From: Heracleum sosnowskyi
Lineage: Eukaryota; Streptophyta; Magnoliopsida; Apiales; Apiaceae
NCBI GenBank assembly: GCA_030848705.1
Contig: CM061243.1
Coordinates: 123,883,659-123,947,658 of the forward strand
Reading direction: 5' to 3'
DNA length: 64,000 bases
The position numbers and the translations under genes were made by a program. Positions 22,327 through 33,236 of the stretch are shown one piece after another (position 1 is the first letter of the stretch; every line of letters starts with the position of its first letter). The notes under the pieces are model-generated. The model was given only the letters and a program-made list of their open reading frames with translations. It did not search any database and was not told the origin of the DNA.

Positions 22327-23573
22327 TGTTAGATATGAATACTACTAGAAACTAGACAGAGGGGGGGTGAATGGATAGTTTGATGTCTTTTCGAAACTTG
22401 AAACACAAGATAAGCTGTATATGATTATGCTATGTTATATGCGTAAAGTAAACAACACACACAATCACTTTAATTCACTTTGTATTAAGCAAATTAAATA
22501 CTACAACTTTCCAAGAAATTCACAATAGAATTTCTGGCTTCTAAACAAGAACAGTTTGTGCTTGTTTGCTTACAGAGAAAGAGCTCTATGAAAAACAATG
22601 TATATCTTTTTTTTTTTACTATAGGGTGTGCACATTATATATATAACCTATACAAAACTAGTGCACACACCTAATTACACAGCTACCCCTTTTTGCAATT
22701 CCACTTTGTCTCACTATAGAAGGTTGGCTGTGACAGGAGGGACCACTTGCTTTCTATTGGTCTTCCCGTATGTGTAGCTGCATGTTTCTTTTCTTTCTCT
22801 CCAAGTTTAGCTGTAGATTTGCCATCTGTATTTGGACCACCAGCCAGTAACAGATGCTTCCAGTATTTGTCTCCTTATCATCTTGAAATCGTACCTTGAT
22901 TTGTCTTGTTATAAATGGCTAAGTGTTGATGTCGAGAACTCTAGCATGCTCCTGATTCTTGACATGTCGACATAGAGCAAGTTAGACTTTGCTATAAGAG
23001 GACTTTGCTACGTACATATGATTGTCAGGAGTATGCGATGTTGCTTTGGTGAGGACTTCTCGACATAGGCTTTGAAGACTTCTCGATACAGGCTTTTTAT
23101 AGACTTCTCGACATAGGCATAGTGACTTCGCGATCTCAACACTTCTCGACATCAGTAATGAAGACTTCTCGACATAGTTCATTGATGGACTATGCGATGT
23201 AGAGACTTCACGACATAAGCTTTTTGGACTTCACGACATAGTTCATTCTGACTTCTCGACATGGGCACTTAGACAAATTTCTGCAACTTATTTCTTCAAG
23301 GCCTTAGTACTCCAATCCTGCTGCATGAACAAATTGAACTTCTACCAGGATGATTATTCCATGACCCTATATACAATCTAGTTGCAAGAAGCTTACTAAG
23401 CTCATTATAGAATTGAGCATTACAGAATGAGACTTATAACATGAACACAAGACAAGTACACTTGGAGACCTATACTATATCCCAGTGATAAAACACACTA
23501 GGTCATGTAACTGACATTGTCACAAGATGTAGGCTTGTTATTAGTGGTATTCAGACATGTCTTGAGCCTAACA
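22327..23573 (-). repeat. Element A 5' LTR
   Basis: 1,247 bp, TG..CA ended, partner of 9662-10906. It contains the TATA-like run (minus strand, about 22636-22647) and the U3 motif array at 22930-23265, offset by about 12,667 bp from the copy in the other LTR. One array unit reads TCTCGACATCAG here and TCTGGACATCAG in the 3' LTR, so the motif has begun to drift. Confidence 0.92.
22930..23265 (-). repeat. Element A 5' LTR motif array
   Basis: Same array as at 10265-10598, here in the LTR that would drive transcription. Clear copies begin at 23054 and continue at 22-25-bp steps to 23250. The array lies upstream of the TATA-like run on the minus strand. Confidence 0.78.
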
Positions 23574-26500
23574 TGGGTCTCAAGGATAAAATGAAGAGTG
23601 GATAAATTACAATTAATATAGATTTCTTTGAGAATTTATAGGGATTTTTAAGTATTTTTAAGGATTATTACCATAAATGGAATTTTCGGGTTATTACGCG
23701 AATCGCGTAACGCGTAATTAAAATGCGTAACAAAATGGAAGCCCGAGACTCAACGGGATTATATATATATATATATATATATTATTGGAGTGATATAAGA
23801 ATATCAAAAAGATATCTAGAAGTGTGGAGAATTAGAATAAAAAGAAAGGAAATAGAAATGACTAAATATGAAAAGTATTAAAATGGAGGTATATGGTAAG
23901 CTATGGTGGGGAGCAAAGCATGGGATTAAAACTAAAAAGGATAAGGCTCATATAACACACTAGAATCATCTATAATCAGCCATTGAAGTGGAAAAAAACG
24001 TAGCTAAGGAAAACCAAGAGAAAAGAGTGAAGAAAATGAAGAAAAAATCATAGAAAATTAAAGGAAGCTTGGATTTTGGATTTGTTTAGCTTGTTTTGAA
24101 GAGATTTTCAAGAGGAACCACTTGAAGGGTAAGATGATTGATTCTTTCATCTATAACATAGTAACATACATGATTTATTCCATGGATATATGATGGGGTT
24201 TTGCTTATACATGTTAAAGTAGTTGTATGATGTTTATAATGACTATATAAGCATATATACATGATGGGTTTGTTAGCTAAACTTATAAAATGGAAATTCT
24301 TGAGTTGGGTATGGAAGAACAAGGCTGTATACATAACATATGATGATATTAAGTTGATATAATTGCTTGGGTAAATGGTTAACATGAGTTTAACCATGGA
24401 AATGTCAAGATTTTAGCCGTTATAATGCCCGTTTTGCAAGAGCAGCTACTGTTACTGTTCATCTGTGGGGTTTAAGTTCGAAATTATGATGTTTCTTTGT
24501 ATGGTTGGATAGAGCTTGGTTAGTAGATCGCGTGAGCGCTTGAATCACGTGAAATGGATTTACGGTTCAGGAGTTATGGCCATTTTAGTACGGGACGTGC
24601 AGAATCGTAGTTCCCGTGAGGAAATGAACTTTGAGATTATAATTAGACTAGTTCAAAGGTGATATAAATCATGAAATAATTTGAGTATATACTAGGGACA
24701 AATTGGGAGATATACGAGGTGGTTTCGCAAGAAAACCTCGAATGGGTTATTAGTAACAAAGGTCGGAACCTAAGGGTATAAATAGTAACAACACGTAAGA
24801 CAAGAAACAATTCGTGACAAATCTCTTTAAAATGAAAGGATTAATAATAAAGGTGATTCAAAATAGACTTTAATGATAAGTAACCCAAACACACACCACG
24901 ATATAGAGTTCTAAATGATCGTTAATGATTCATTATATCCCTTATAGGTGCACAGAAGGGTGCAGGGGAAACTTAAGATCCAAGGAGTGGTGATAGAGTT
25001 GCAAGAACAAGGTGAGTATACATCAACACTGCTTATATATGTGTTATATGTGTGATATGTTCTTATGTGCCTAAAGTGATAAATTCCATACTGTAGTGAT
25101 TATGTGTTTATATGTTTAAGACTAAAGTTCTTTGTATATATATAAATACGACTGAAGTTCCTTGATATAAATATGATGTGATGATACACAGAAATACATG
25201 TATATATGGGATGTGTATAGACCTGCATTATCTAAACTGATACATGAGTATATAGTCTGCATAGAGAACAAGTCATATGCACATCATGCATTCACATGAG
25301 GGTGATTAACTAGAAAGGGCAAAGTGACAGTCACTTGTGTAATGGCCACCTTTATACATGGAACCTACGGGTAATTACGGAGCAGACTATATGTCAGCCA
25401 TAGACGGAGCCGACTTTGTGTCGGACATAGACGGAGCCGATTTCCATGGTCGGACATAGACGGAGCTGGCCAGACACACATGAATCCTTTAAGGACATGT
25501 GGAAATACAGGCATTACAAAGTGAACTGTTCACAACAAGAAAAAAAAAAGAAAACAGAGATGCATGCATGCATAGATACAAGTTCATACCCACGTTGCAT
25601 ACATGATTGATATGTGTTCAGTGATGTATTGATGATCAATGTATATATATATATGATGAATTTATATCTTGATATAATTGGGATGATGATCATATTAGGA
25701 ATGAAAGAAAAGTACCTGCTCGTATAAGTACGAACAGGAAATATATATTATCACCAATATTTTCTTACAATTGTTTCAAGGAATATTATTCTAATTTATT
25801 TTCTGAGAAAAAATTACAAAGATGATATATATATACGAATGTTGATGTATATTCATTGAGTTGCGACTCATTAAAATCGCTCATTTTTCCAGGATGTAAA
25901 TAGTTAGTAGTGTGTTTTCTATGAGTGCTCAGTGGAGGTTGTAGATAGTGCCTAAGAGACGGTGGTCCAGCAGGATGCTCCAGACTTCTCCATCAGCCGA
26001 TTGCACATATATGTAGCTTGAGAGATTTTGTTTATGTATTCTAGACATACTTAGTGTGTAAAAGACTCATAAAGTTATCTTCATGTTTAAATTCTGAATA
26101 TGTATTATGGATGCTGGATGATGGAAATGTATTGAATTTTTATGTTGCTTGCTATATGTTGTTGAAGTACTTGAGATTTTATGTCATGATAGAGATCAAA
26201 TTATAGTCAATCAACTGTTGAAAAGAGAACGATATTCATAAGATTCTTAAATTAGATGATTTTGCTAGAAATGCATGAAAATGAGTTATATGGAAAAAGG
26301 GTGTTACAATCTCCAACCAAGGACACCAAAATAGTGTCACTATAATACTATTTTGGTGTCAAAAAGACACCATCCATAAATTGAACTCCAACCAAGGGAC
26401 ACTATATTTGTCACTAAAAAGAATCTTTCATCTATAAAATAAAATATTTTAACTTTATTCATATTGTATATTATAAATAACTACTATATTTTAAATTATA

Positions 26501-27254
26501 ATGTTATAATCGCATAATATTAAATTTATTAATATAACAAATTTTTTATAAAAAATAATATCCAAATGTGTTTAAATTTAAAGTCAAAATGTTAAAAATG
26601 AATATTGTAAGTATTATTTCAATACTATACTACATGCTCGCATGCGTATTATACTACGTGCGATAGTCAAGTTGAAAGCTTGTGTCAAACAAATAGAAAA
26701 ACTCAATCCTAGTTATTTTGAAGTTGTTTCAAGCTAAAACGGCGTTAACAGATGATCTAAGTTATAATAGAGGATTCAAGTTTCAATTAAAAAAAACAAG
26801 GGTTAAAATTAAAAAAGCGTTGTTATTTTGTGAAAGTTTAAAGTAAAAAAAAATTAAAAATAAAATTTAAAAGATTAGAATAAAAAGATACAAAAAAATA
26901 TTTTAGAATTAACAAGAGTTAAGAAGAAAAGAAGTTTCAATTGATAAAATCTTAAGTTAAAATTTACAAAAACATTTAACTTTAGTAGGACATAGATGGA
27001 AGAAATTTGTTTTGTTAACAAACACAGGGGTATTGTTTGAATTTTGAAAGTCACCAAATTTGATGTCAAAGGATCACCAAATGTACTTTTGTCACCAAAT
27101 TTGGTGACCCAAAACTCATTTGGTGACCTTGAGTCACTATTTTAGTGTTGCATTCGAGTTGTTTTGACACTATACTTATCACTATTATAGTGATTTAGTG
27201 TCTAGTTAGAGTTGCTCTAAGGGGAAGGCCTTGTATGCCTTGTTTTTCAGACTA

Positions 27255-27912
27255 CAGTAAAACCTCTGTAAATTAATATCGGTGAGAACAGAAAATTATA
27301 TTAATTTAGAGAGGTATTACTTAATTGATAAATTAATAATTATATTAATTTATAAAGATTGGAAAATTGTATTAATTTAGAGATATATTAATTAATCGAT
27401 AAATTAATAATTATTAATTTATAGAGAGTTTTTAATAGCATCCTTAAAAATAGTGTTTAATACTATATTCAAGACGATACAACATTAATGTTACATTAAA
27501 ACAAGCACTCAAATCATCAAAAATACTTAATAACTTTTTGATGTAATACGAAAACACCATTCCGGAACTTTTGTATACAATAAAAAAAGTCAGGTAGGAG
27601 CTTCATGGAACTTTTGGATATAATAAGGAAAATTAGATAGGAGTTTCATGTAAATTTAAATTTCAAGAAAAAACCAACAACACTAGAATAATATTTTGCA
27701 AAAGTGTAATACATAATACATTTTTTGATTAGAAAGGAATTATTAATTTATAATATTATTGGGACCATATTTTTATATAAGGGTTTTCAAACAAAAATAT
27801 TATCTTATCGAAATTTGTCATACTTTGAATTGGCGCAAATCGGACCAAGGAAAAATGGTTAACTTAGAAAGGTTATTAATTTGTTGAGTATTGATTTACT
27901 GAGGTTTTAATG
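27255..27912. mobile_element. Emigrant-like (pogo/Lemi type) MITE, 658 bp
   Basis: The left end reads CAGTAAAACCTCTGTAAATT and the right end, on the complement, CATTAAAACCTCAGTAAATC. Both are flanked by TA (27253-27254 and 27913-27914). This TIR and the TA duplication match the Emigrant family described from Arabidopsis, mobilised by pogo-like Lemi transposases. The interior repeats AATTAATAATTATTAATTTA-like words and has no coding potential. Confidence 0.75.
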
Positions 27913-27937
27913 TACATGATTAGTAGATTAACATTCT

Positions 27938-28145
27938 TTAACCCACCACGGGGTGTCGCGGTTGGTTGAGACCGTGACTTAGGGGTTTACCACCCAAGGT
28001 CATAGGTTCGATTCATGTAGGATGCACAGGAGTAAGTGGGCTACCATACTCGGTGGGTACATGTGTGCCAGCAGTCCTTCGGATTAGTCGAAGTGCGCGA
28101 AAGTTGGCCCAGACACCGGATTATTCAAAAAACATAATATAATAA
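27938..28145 (+). mobile_element. tRNA-derived SINE with 9-bp target duplication
   Basis: A 208-bp insertion between direct repeats TAACATTCT (27929-27937 and 28146-28154). The 5' part has an RNA polymerase III A-box-like TGGTTGAGACCGTGAC and a B box GGTTCGATTCA near 28005-28015. The middle holds GTGGGCTACC and CCTTCGGATTAGTCG blocks, and it ends in an A-rich tail. Box spacing and target duplication support a tRNA-related SINE. The family name is unknown to me. Confidence 0.78.
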
Positions 28146-29204
28146 TAACATTCTAAAAAAACAATTTTTTGAATAAGGTACTAACACATTAAATTAAATC
28201 TTTACATATAATAAGCTTAAGAAAAATCTTATCAAAAACTTTGGTATGATCCTCCTCAGTACTGTCAAAATAATCTGAACCGTTAGATATTTTTAAAAAT
28301 AAACGATCTAGATTATATCATATAAAAATTTAAATTATTGTATAAAAGGGATATAAGTGAAAAGTGGAAGTACTTAACATTGGATTATAAGTAATTGCAT
28401 GTCAAAATAATAAGAATCGTTAAATTTTAAAATAAATAGATGAGAATCGTTAGATCGAATATGAAAAGTGTATTTGATTTTAGTTGAATTATCTTAAAAA
28501 TACTAAAAAATATATCTTTATAATTTAAACTAAATACATGAAAATTTCCTGAATCGAATAAAATTCTGAAAGTAAAATTTTGTCACTTTTTTCGATCTTT
28601 AGTTTTGGTATAGTTTTAATTATAAAAAATTGTTAAACCGTCATTAAATTAAAGATAATTTTGTTAGATGTTAAGATAGATTGATAAAAATCGTCGATGT
28701 AATATTAAAATTGTATTTGTTTGTTCGTAACTATATTCAAATACTAAAATGAATATTTTGATAATAAGTTCAAATAAGAATTTTTAATATAAAAATTCGT
28801 TACCTTTTTTCTCTCTGGTTTCATGGTATTTTTAATTGAAAAAATATTGAAAAATACAAATTAATATAATTAGAGATATTTTAAAAAATTCGTGCACGAG
28901 ATCTTATCCAAGAATTTGATTTATGCACTGTCAAACTAATAAAGATCGTTGATTTTGAAATATACAAATAATAACTGTTAGATCTAATATTAAAAATTGC
29001 TTTCATTGGAATTATATTCAAATACTAAAAAGTGATTTTTAATAATATAAATAAAATATGAGTAGATTTTTTAAGTTAAATAGAATTGTCAATGCAAAAA
29101 TTCATAACTTCAATTCTAAAATAGAATTGTAATTTTAGTTCAATAATAATAACTAAATTATCATTAAGTTAAAAATAATTTTGTTAATTAATACAATTAT
29201 AAAT

Positions 29205-29242
29205 TTAAAAAAGAACCGTGCATTGCGCGGATTATAAGCTAG
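29205..29242 (+). mobile_element. Helitron-like 3' terminus
   Basis: A GC-rich stem-loop (CCGTGCATTGCGCGG) is followed about 8 nt later by CTAG, with T next. This fits the Helitron 3' signature of a hairpin plus CTRR inserted before T. The AT-rich DNA to the left (28155-29204), with repeated ATCGTTAGAT and GAATCGTTAAAT words, is probably its body, but I could not identify a 5' TC end or any Rep/helicase coding. Confidence 0.42.
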
Positions 29243-29677
29243 TATGAGTAAAACAACCCTAAGTTTCTGTCCCCTCTGTCTCTATCTCTGAGTCTCCTTT
29301 TTTTCCATAGTAGTTGTCGGGCTTCCACCGATTTTTACCGATGAAAAGCCTCAAATCAATTGATTTTCTTAATTTATTCTTGTTTTTTCAATAATTTTTC
29401 TTGGGTAAAGATTTAGATCTTGTTATTTTATTTTGTTTGTTTAATAAAATCTCATCTTGTTGAGTTTTATTCCCAATTTATTTGGATTTTGTTTACCTCT
29501 CAATATGAACGAGATCTTGATGTGTTTTGATGTGTTTGCAATAATTTATGTCCGGGATTGCGGGATTCTCAAGGTTTTGATTTAGTGACGAAGATTTTCA
29601 TGGGATTAGAATTATGATCGATAGCTCGAACATGTTATGGCGATGCGGGTATATTGAATATACTATCAAGCTAATGT
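29243..29677. other. Unassigned DNA between Helitron end and element B
   Basis: The start is pyrimidine-rich (CTGTCCCCTCTGTCTCTATC) and is followed by T-rich DNA, like a plant 5' leader and intron. No open frame or domain is visible. It may be a gene fragment. Element B inserted at its right edge. Confidence 0.3.
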
Positions 29678-29754
29678 GAAGATGTTAGGAATATGTTGTT
29701 CTTGATGATAAGCATAAAACACTTAGTAGAATTTGTGTAAAGTCAATTTTGTAG

Positions 29755-30106
29755 CTGTCAACGAAATAGCATGCTTAGCAGTGTTTCGTTGACAGGAAGC
29801 TCATCAACGAAATGAGTGTTGTAGCAATTGCATTGTACAATACTTCTCAGTATGATAGGCATTCTATTATATGTTTTAGATAGGTTTTCTAAGTCATGTT
29901 GACTATGTACTAGATAGGCAAAATAGGTTGGTTAATTGTAAATATGTAATGCCTTGTAATTCTGCCTAAGTGAAGACATGTCAACGGTATGAAGATTACT
30001 CTGTCAACGGTATGGAGTTTACCCATCAACGAAACGAGGGAAACACCATCAACGAAATGAAGAATGAAGCTATCAACGAAACACATCTCCTTGCTATCAA
30101 CGAATC
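29755..30106 (+). repeat. Element B LTR motif array (TCAACGAAA family)
   Basis: Nine sites. Two form a 12-bp perfect inverted repeat (CTGTCAACGAAA at 29755 and TTTCGTTGACAG at 29784). One stands at 29803. Six same-direction copies start at 29979, 30002, 30024, 30047, 30071 and 30095, with steps of 22-24 bp. Variants keep TCAACG and change what follows (AAAT, AAAC, AATC, GTATG). The last copy is about 285 bp upstream of the TATA-like box. The 3' LTR carries the same nine sites shifted by 12,098 bp. Confidence 0.88.
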
Positions 30107-30388
30107 AATGTTGCTTTTTGAACAGTTGACAAAGTGATAGTGACAGTTTACTGAACAGATCTAAAAGGAGATATGGAAGTGTACTGTGCATTGGAAGCCA
30201 TCAAAGTGGATACTGGAAATAAGGAAACATTCCAATTTCCAATAAGGCTCTTGGGAATGATTATAATGAGCATGAAGACAAAAGCTAAGATCTCCAAGGA
30301 CCATTGGACAAAAGGAATGAAAAGCAAGCTACTGATGGTTACTACTATTATTCTTTAGTTTAACCAAACGTAGAATTGTAAACTTGGG

Positions 30389-30399
30389 ATATATAACCA
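30389..30399 (+). promoter_or_regulatory. Element B LTR TATA-like box
   Basis: GATATATAACC lies about 300 bp before the LTR end, in the right place for the core promoter. Transcription would start some 30 bp downstream in the LTR. The element A TATA-like run has the same relation to its own motif array. Confidence 0.5.
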
Positions 30400-30702
30400 A
30401 GTGTAGCAGTTACTTTAGAAATAAGAGAAGAAACACAAATAGATTGTATTAGCTATTTTGAGAGCAATTCTTCTCTACAACCTTGTAACTGAGCAGCTGT
30501 GTACTTTTGTATCACAGATTATTTCCGCAATAAAAACACTTCAGTTGGATCATCAAACAATCCAACTGAATTATTTATATCTTGTGTTTTTATTTATTCA
30601 GTTCAGTTTTATTTTATAAAGTGTTTTAGTTTCAAGGAAATATCAAGAATTGTATTCAACCCCCCCTTCTACAATTCTGTTAGGTCATTTGGGAATAACA
30701 AT

Positions 30703-30714
30703 TGGTATCAGAGC
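30703..30714 (+). other. Element B primer-binding site (initiator Met tRNA)
   Basis: TGGTATCAGAGC begins 2 nt after the 5' LTR and is complementary to the 3' end of initiator methionine tRNA. The gag ATG follows only 50 nt later. Confidence 0.94.
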
Positions 30715-30764
30715 GAGCTTCTAACATACAAGAAGTTTAAAGATCAAGACCAAAAACAGAAACC

Positions 30765-33236
30765 ATGGTGAAGAAGGATGCAGGTGTGAAGATACCAGTT
30801 CTTGATAAAGACAATTACTTTCACTGGAAAGTAAAGATGCATTTACATCTCATGTCTATGGATGAGAGGTATGTAGACTGCATTGAGAAAGGTCCACACG
30901 TTCCCATGAAGCTTGATTCTAGAGTCGGACTGCCAGATGATGCACCTGATGTAGAGATTCCAAAAACTGTCTCAGAATGGACTGTTGAAGATATTGCAGA
31001 AGTTCATAAAGACAAAAGGACCATGAACATTCTGTTTAATGGTTTGGAGCAAGAGATGTTTGACAATGTTATCAACTGTACAACCTCTAAGGAAGTATGG
31101 GATACTGTTAGAACTCTCTGTGAAGGAACTGAGCAAGTCAGGGAAAATAAAATGCAACTCCTTATACAACAATATGAGCATTTTCATTTTAAAGCTGGTG
31201 AAACCCTAAATGACACGTTTAGTAGGTTTCAAAAGCTTTTGAATGGATTAAAGTTGTATGGGAGGATCTATCAAACCAAGGATTCAAACCTTAAATTTCT
31301 TAGAGCTCTTCCAAAAGAATGGAAGCCTATGACCGTTTCTCTCAGAAACACTCAAGAGTACAAAGACTACACTCTTGAAAGGCTTTATGGAACCTTGAAG
31401 ACTTATGAGCTGGAAATGGAGCAAGATGAGGAAATTGAAAAGGTACAGAAGAAGGGTGGATCTATTGCATTAATTGCATCAGTGAACCAACTTGAAGATG
31501 ACAATAAAGAAGCTGCAAAGGCCACAACTAGTCGATCTAGTTGTAGGAGTGATGTTAGCAAGGGTAAAGACAAGATGACAGAAGAAGAAGAATCAGAACC
31601 AGCCAACTTGGAGGACTTAGATGAGATTGATGAACACATTGCTTTTCTGTCTAGAAAATTCTCTAAGTTCAAGTTCAAAAGAAACTCAGAAGCAAGGCCA
31701 CCAAGAAGAGACTTTCAACCTAGCAAAACAAACTGGATTGAAAAGTCTAAGTCAAAATGTTTCAATTGTGGAATGCTTGGTCACTTTGCTGGAGACTGCA
31801 GAAAGCCCAAGGTTGAGAAGGGCAACAGGAAATTTGAGCCTGTTGATTATAAAAAGAAATACTTTGAACTTCTCAAACAAAAAGAAAAGGCTTTCATGTC
31901 TCAGGAGTATGATTGGGCTGGTAATGGTGAAGATTCTGATGATGATGTTGAGTATGTCAACTTGGCTCTTATGGCTGACAATCATGAGCAGGAAGCAAGT
32001 TCCTCAAGCAACCAGGTAACAATTACTAATCTTTCTGAGCTTTCTAAAGAGGAATGCGATAGTGCAGTAAATGAAATGTCTACTGTATTATATAATTTGC
32101 GTGTTACTCTTAAATCACTTACTAAAGAGAATTCAAGAATAAAAGAGACCAATCTGCTCTTAAGTGATAGGAATGCAATGTTAGAAGCACAGCTCATTGA
32201 ATTTGAGAAAATGAGATGTGTTAGTAGGGATGCTAAGAAGGAACTTGAGAACGTGTTACAAAGGGAAGAAATTCTTAAAACACAACTTGAGATAGAACAA
32301 GGTGTGATTGCAAAATGGAAGGATGCCAGGAATGTTGCTGCCAACATAATTAATGTTCAAGGCGTGGAATCCTTATGTGAGCAATCATGGAAAAGGAACA
32401 AAGAAAAGCTAGGGTATGTTGGTGAAACCTTAGAATCAGAAACAGAGTCAACAAACAACAATGATCATTTGTTGAAGGTTGATATGTCAACGGAATGCAA
32501 TGTTTCGTTGACACATGAACCATCAACCGATCAGGCTGTTTCGTTGACAGACAAAGAAAAAAATAAACTCACTAGACTTAATGACAAGTATGGTCCTGTC
32601 ACCAAGAACTTTGTTCAAGGTGAGTCTAGTAAATCAAAGAAAATTGAGAAGCCTGTTGAGAAAGCTAATGTAGGTCACTTGTCTAACAAGCAATTGAAAG
32701 ACAAGGTAGAGAAAGTTCATAATGAGGCTAAGGGAAATAAAAAGAATAACAGGAATGGCAAAGTAGGAATTAACAAACACAACAATTACACACCTGATAA
32801 ATATGCTCCTAGAAAGACATGTGTTAATTGTGGAAGTGTTAGTCATTTGTCTACTAACTGCAAATCTGTTAAGAAATCTGCTAATGTGAAAATGCCCAAG
32901 CCTGCAATGAACAGTTCCATGCCTACAATGCCTGTTATGTCTAACATGTTTGCTCCATATGCACAATTTCAGAATCCATATGCTAGCATGCCATTTGTGT
33001 CTAATCCTTACATGAATATGTTTAACATGCCACAAATGCCATGGAACATGAATAACATGATTGTTCCTCCAACTATGCATGCTATGAATGAAAATATGAG
33101 CAACCCTCAGAAATCAACACCAAGGGTAAAGATTGATTTGAATCAATCTGAGCCCAAAGTGAAAAATGGTACAAAAGGGAATGCAAAGGCTAACAAGACA
33201 GGACCCAAGGAAACTTGGGTACCAAAATCAACTTGA
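30765..33236 (+). CDS. gag: Element B Gag, 823 aa
   Basis: Gag structural protein. The N-terminal half is the UBN2-type copia domain, with W-K-V-K-M near residue 22 and L-C-E-G-T-E-Q-V near 116. Zinc knuckles C-x2-C-x4-H-x4-C start at C332 and C686. A glutamate/lysine-rich coiled coil lies between them, and a Met/Pro/Asn-rich tail near 700-790 has many M-P repeats. Four copies of the element's short motif are embedded at 32485, 32503, 32521 and 32539, where they encode S-T-E and V-S-L-T. The protein ends W-V-P-K-S-T before a TGA. It aligns over its whole length in layout with element A Gag. Confidence 0.95.
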   Translation: MVKKDAGVKIPVLDKDNYFHWKVKMHLHLMSMDERYVDCIEKGPHVPMKLDSRVGLPDDAPDVEIPKTVSEWTVEDIAEVHKDKRTMNILFNGLEQEMFDNVINCTTSKEVWDTVRTLCEGTEQVRENKMQLLIQQYEHFHFKAGETLNDTFSRFQKLLNGLKLYGRIYQTKDSNLKFLRALPKEWKPMTVSLRNTQEYKDYTLERLYGTLKTYELEMEQDEEIEKVQKKGGSIALIASVNQLEDDNKEAAKATTSRSSCRSDVSKGKDKMTEEEESEPANLEDLDEIDEHIAFLSRKFSKFKFKRNSEARPPRRDFQPSKTNWIEKSKSKCFNCGMLGHFAGDCRKPKVEKGNRKFEPVDYKKKYFELLKQKEKAFMSQEYDWAGNGEDSDDDVEYVNLALMADNHEQEASSSSNQVTITNLSELSKEECDSAVNEMSTVLYNLRVTLKSLTKENSRIKETNLLLSDRNAMLEAQLIEFEKMRCVSRDAKKELENVLQREEILKTQLEIEQGVIAKWKDARNVAANIINVQGVESLCEQSWKRNKEKLGYVGETLESETESTNNNDHLLKVDMSTECNVSLTHEPSTDQAVSLTDKEKNKLTRLNDKYGPVTKNFVQGESSKSKKIEKPVEKANVGHLSNKQLKDKVEKVHNEAKGNKKNNRNGKVGINKHNNYTPDKYAPRKTCVNCGSVSHLSTNCKSVKKSANVKMPKPAMNSSMPTMPVMSNMFAPYAQFQNPYASMPFVSNPYMNMFNMPQMPWNMNNMIVPPTMHAMNENMSNPQKSTPRVKIDLNQSEPKVKNGTKGNAKANKTGPKETWVPKST

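Larger units (their letters stand above)
9662..23573 (-). mobile_element. Element A: SIRE/Maximus-type Ty1/copia retrotransposon
   Basis: A complete minus-strand LTR retrotransposon of 13,912 bp flanked by TGGGT (9657-9661 and 23574-23578). Reading on the minus strand the order is: 5' LTR, iMet primer-binding site, gag, pol (protease, integrase, RT, RNase H), spacer with short motif array, long third ORF, polypurine tract, 3' LTR. The integrase-before-RT order shows Ty1/copia. The long extra ORF after pol and the >13-kb size suit the SIRE/Maximus lineage. The third ORF has two in-frame stops, so this copy is probably not fully functional. Its LTRs differ by about 17 substitutions and 2 indels by eye, so it is older than element B. 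Confidence 0.92.
9316..26308 (+). mobile_element. Solo LTR, ~3.08 kb net, split by element A
   Basis: The sequence starts TGTCACATCC at 9316 and ends GTGTTACA at 26308. The 5 bp before (ATCTC, 9311-9315) and after (ATCTC, 26309-26313) are identical, so the pair is an LTR with its target duplication. Removing element A and one TSD copy leaves about 3,076 bp. No second LTR or internal domain is present, so this is a solo LTR left by recombination. Its length and the TGT..ACA ends suit a Ty3/gypsy chromovirus (Tekay/Del-like), which is inference. It contains a short internal repeat of GGACATAGACGGAGC at 25390-25470 and an (AT)n run near 23761-23783. Confidence 0.8.
9304..27220. mobile_element. 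TIR element interrupted by a solo LTR
   Basis: The left end (9304-9315, TTAGACCATCTC) continues after the solo LTR at 26309 with CCAACCAAGGACACC. The right end at 27220 reads, on the complement, TTAGAGCAACTCTAAC. Both arms contain ACTAAAATAGTG-type words, giving imperfect inverted repeats of about 60 bp. Without the nested insertions the element is about 0.92 kb and AT-rich without coding capacity. It is a MITE-like element of unassigned superfamily. The phrase GCATCTCCAACC at such ends is common in plant genomes. Confidence 0.5.
29683..30700 (+). repeat. Element B 5' LTR
   Basis: 1,018 bp from TGTTAG to AATAACA. It contains nine copies of the TCAACGAA-type motif (29755-30106), a TATA-like GATATATAACC at 30389-30399, and an AATAAA-like signal near 30530. 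The end is identical in position and sequence to the 3' LTR at 42798. Confidence 0.95.

Noticed and set aside
29755..30106. CRISPR-like array because of ~23-bp regular spacing
   Set aside because: Plant LTR context, degenerate 12-bp units, both orientations and copies within coding frames; no CRISPR repeat-spacer structure.
30173..30358. 61-codon frame in the element B LTR (also 42271-42456)
   Set aside because: It is LTR sequence between the motif array and the TATA box. No conservation or domain supports coding.
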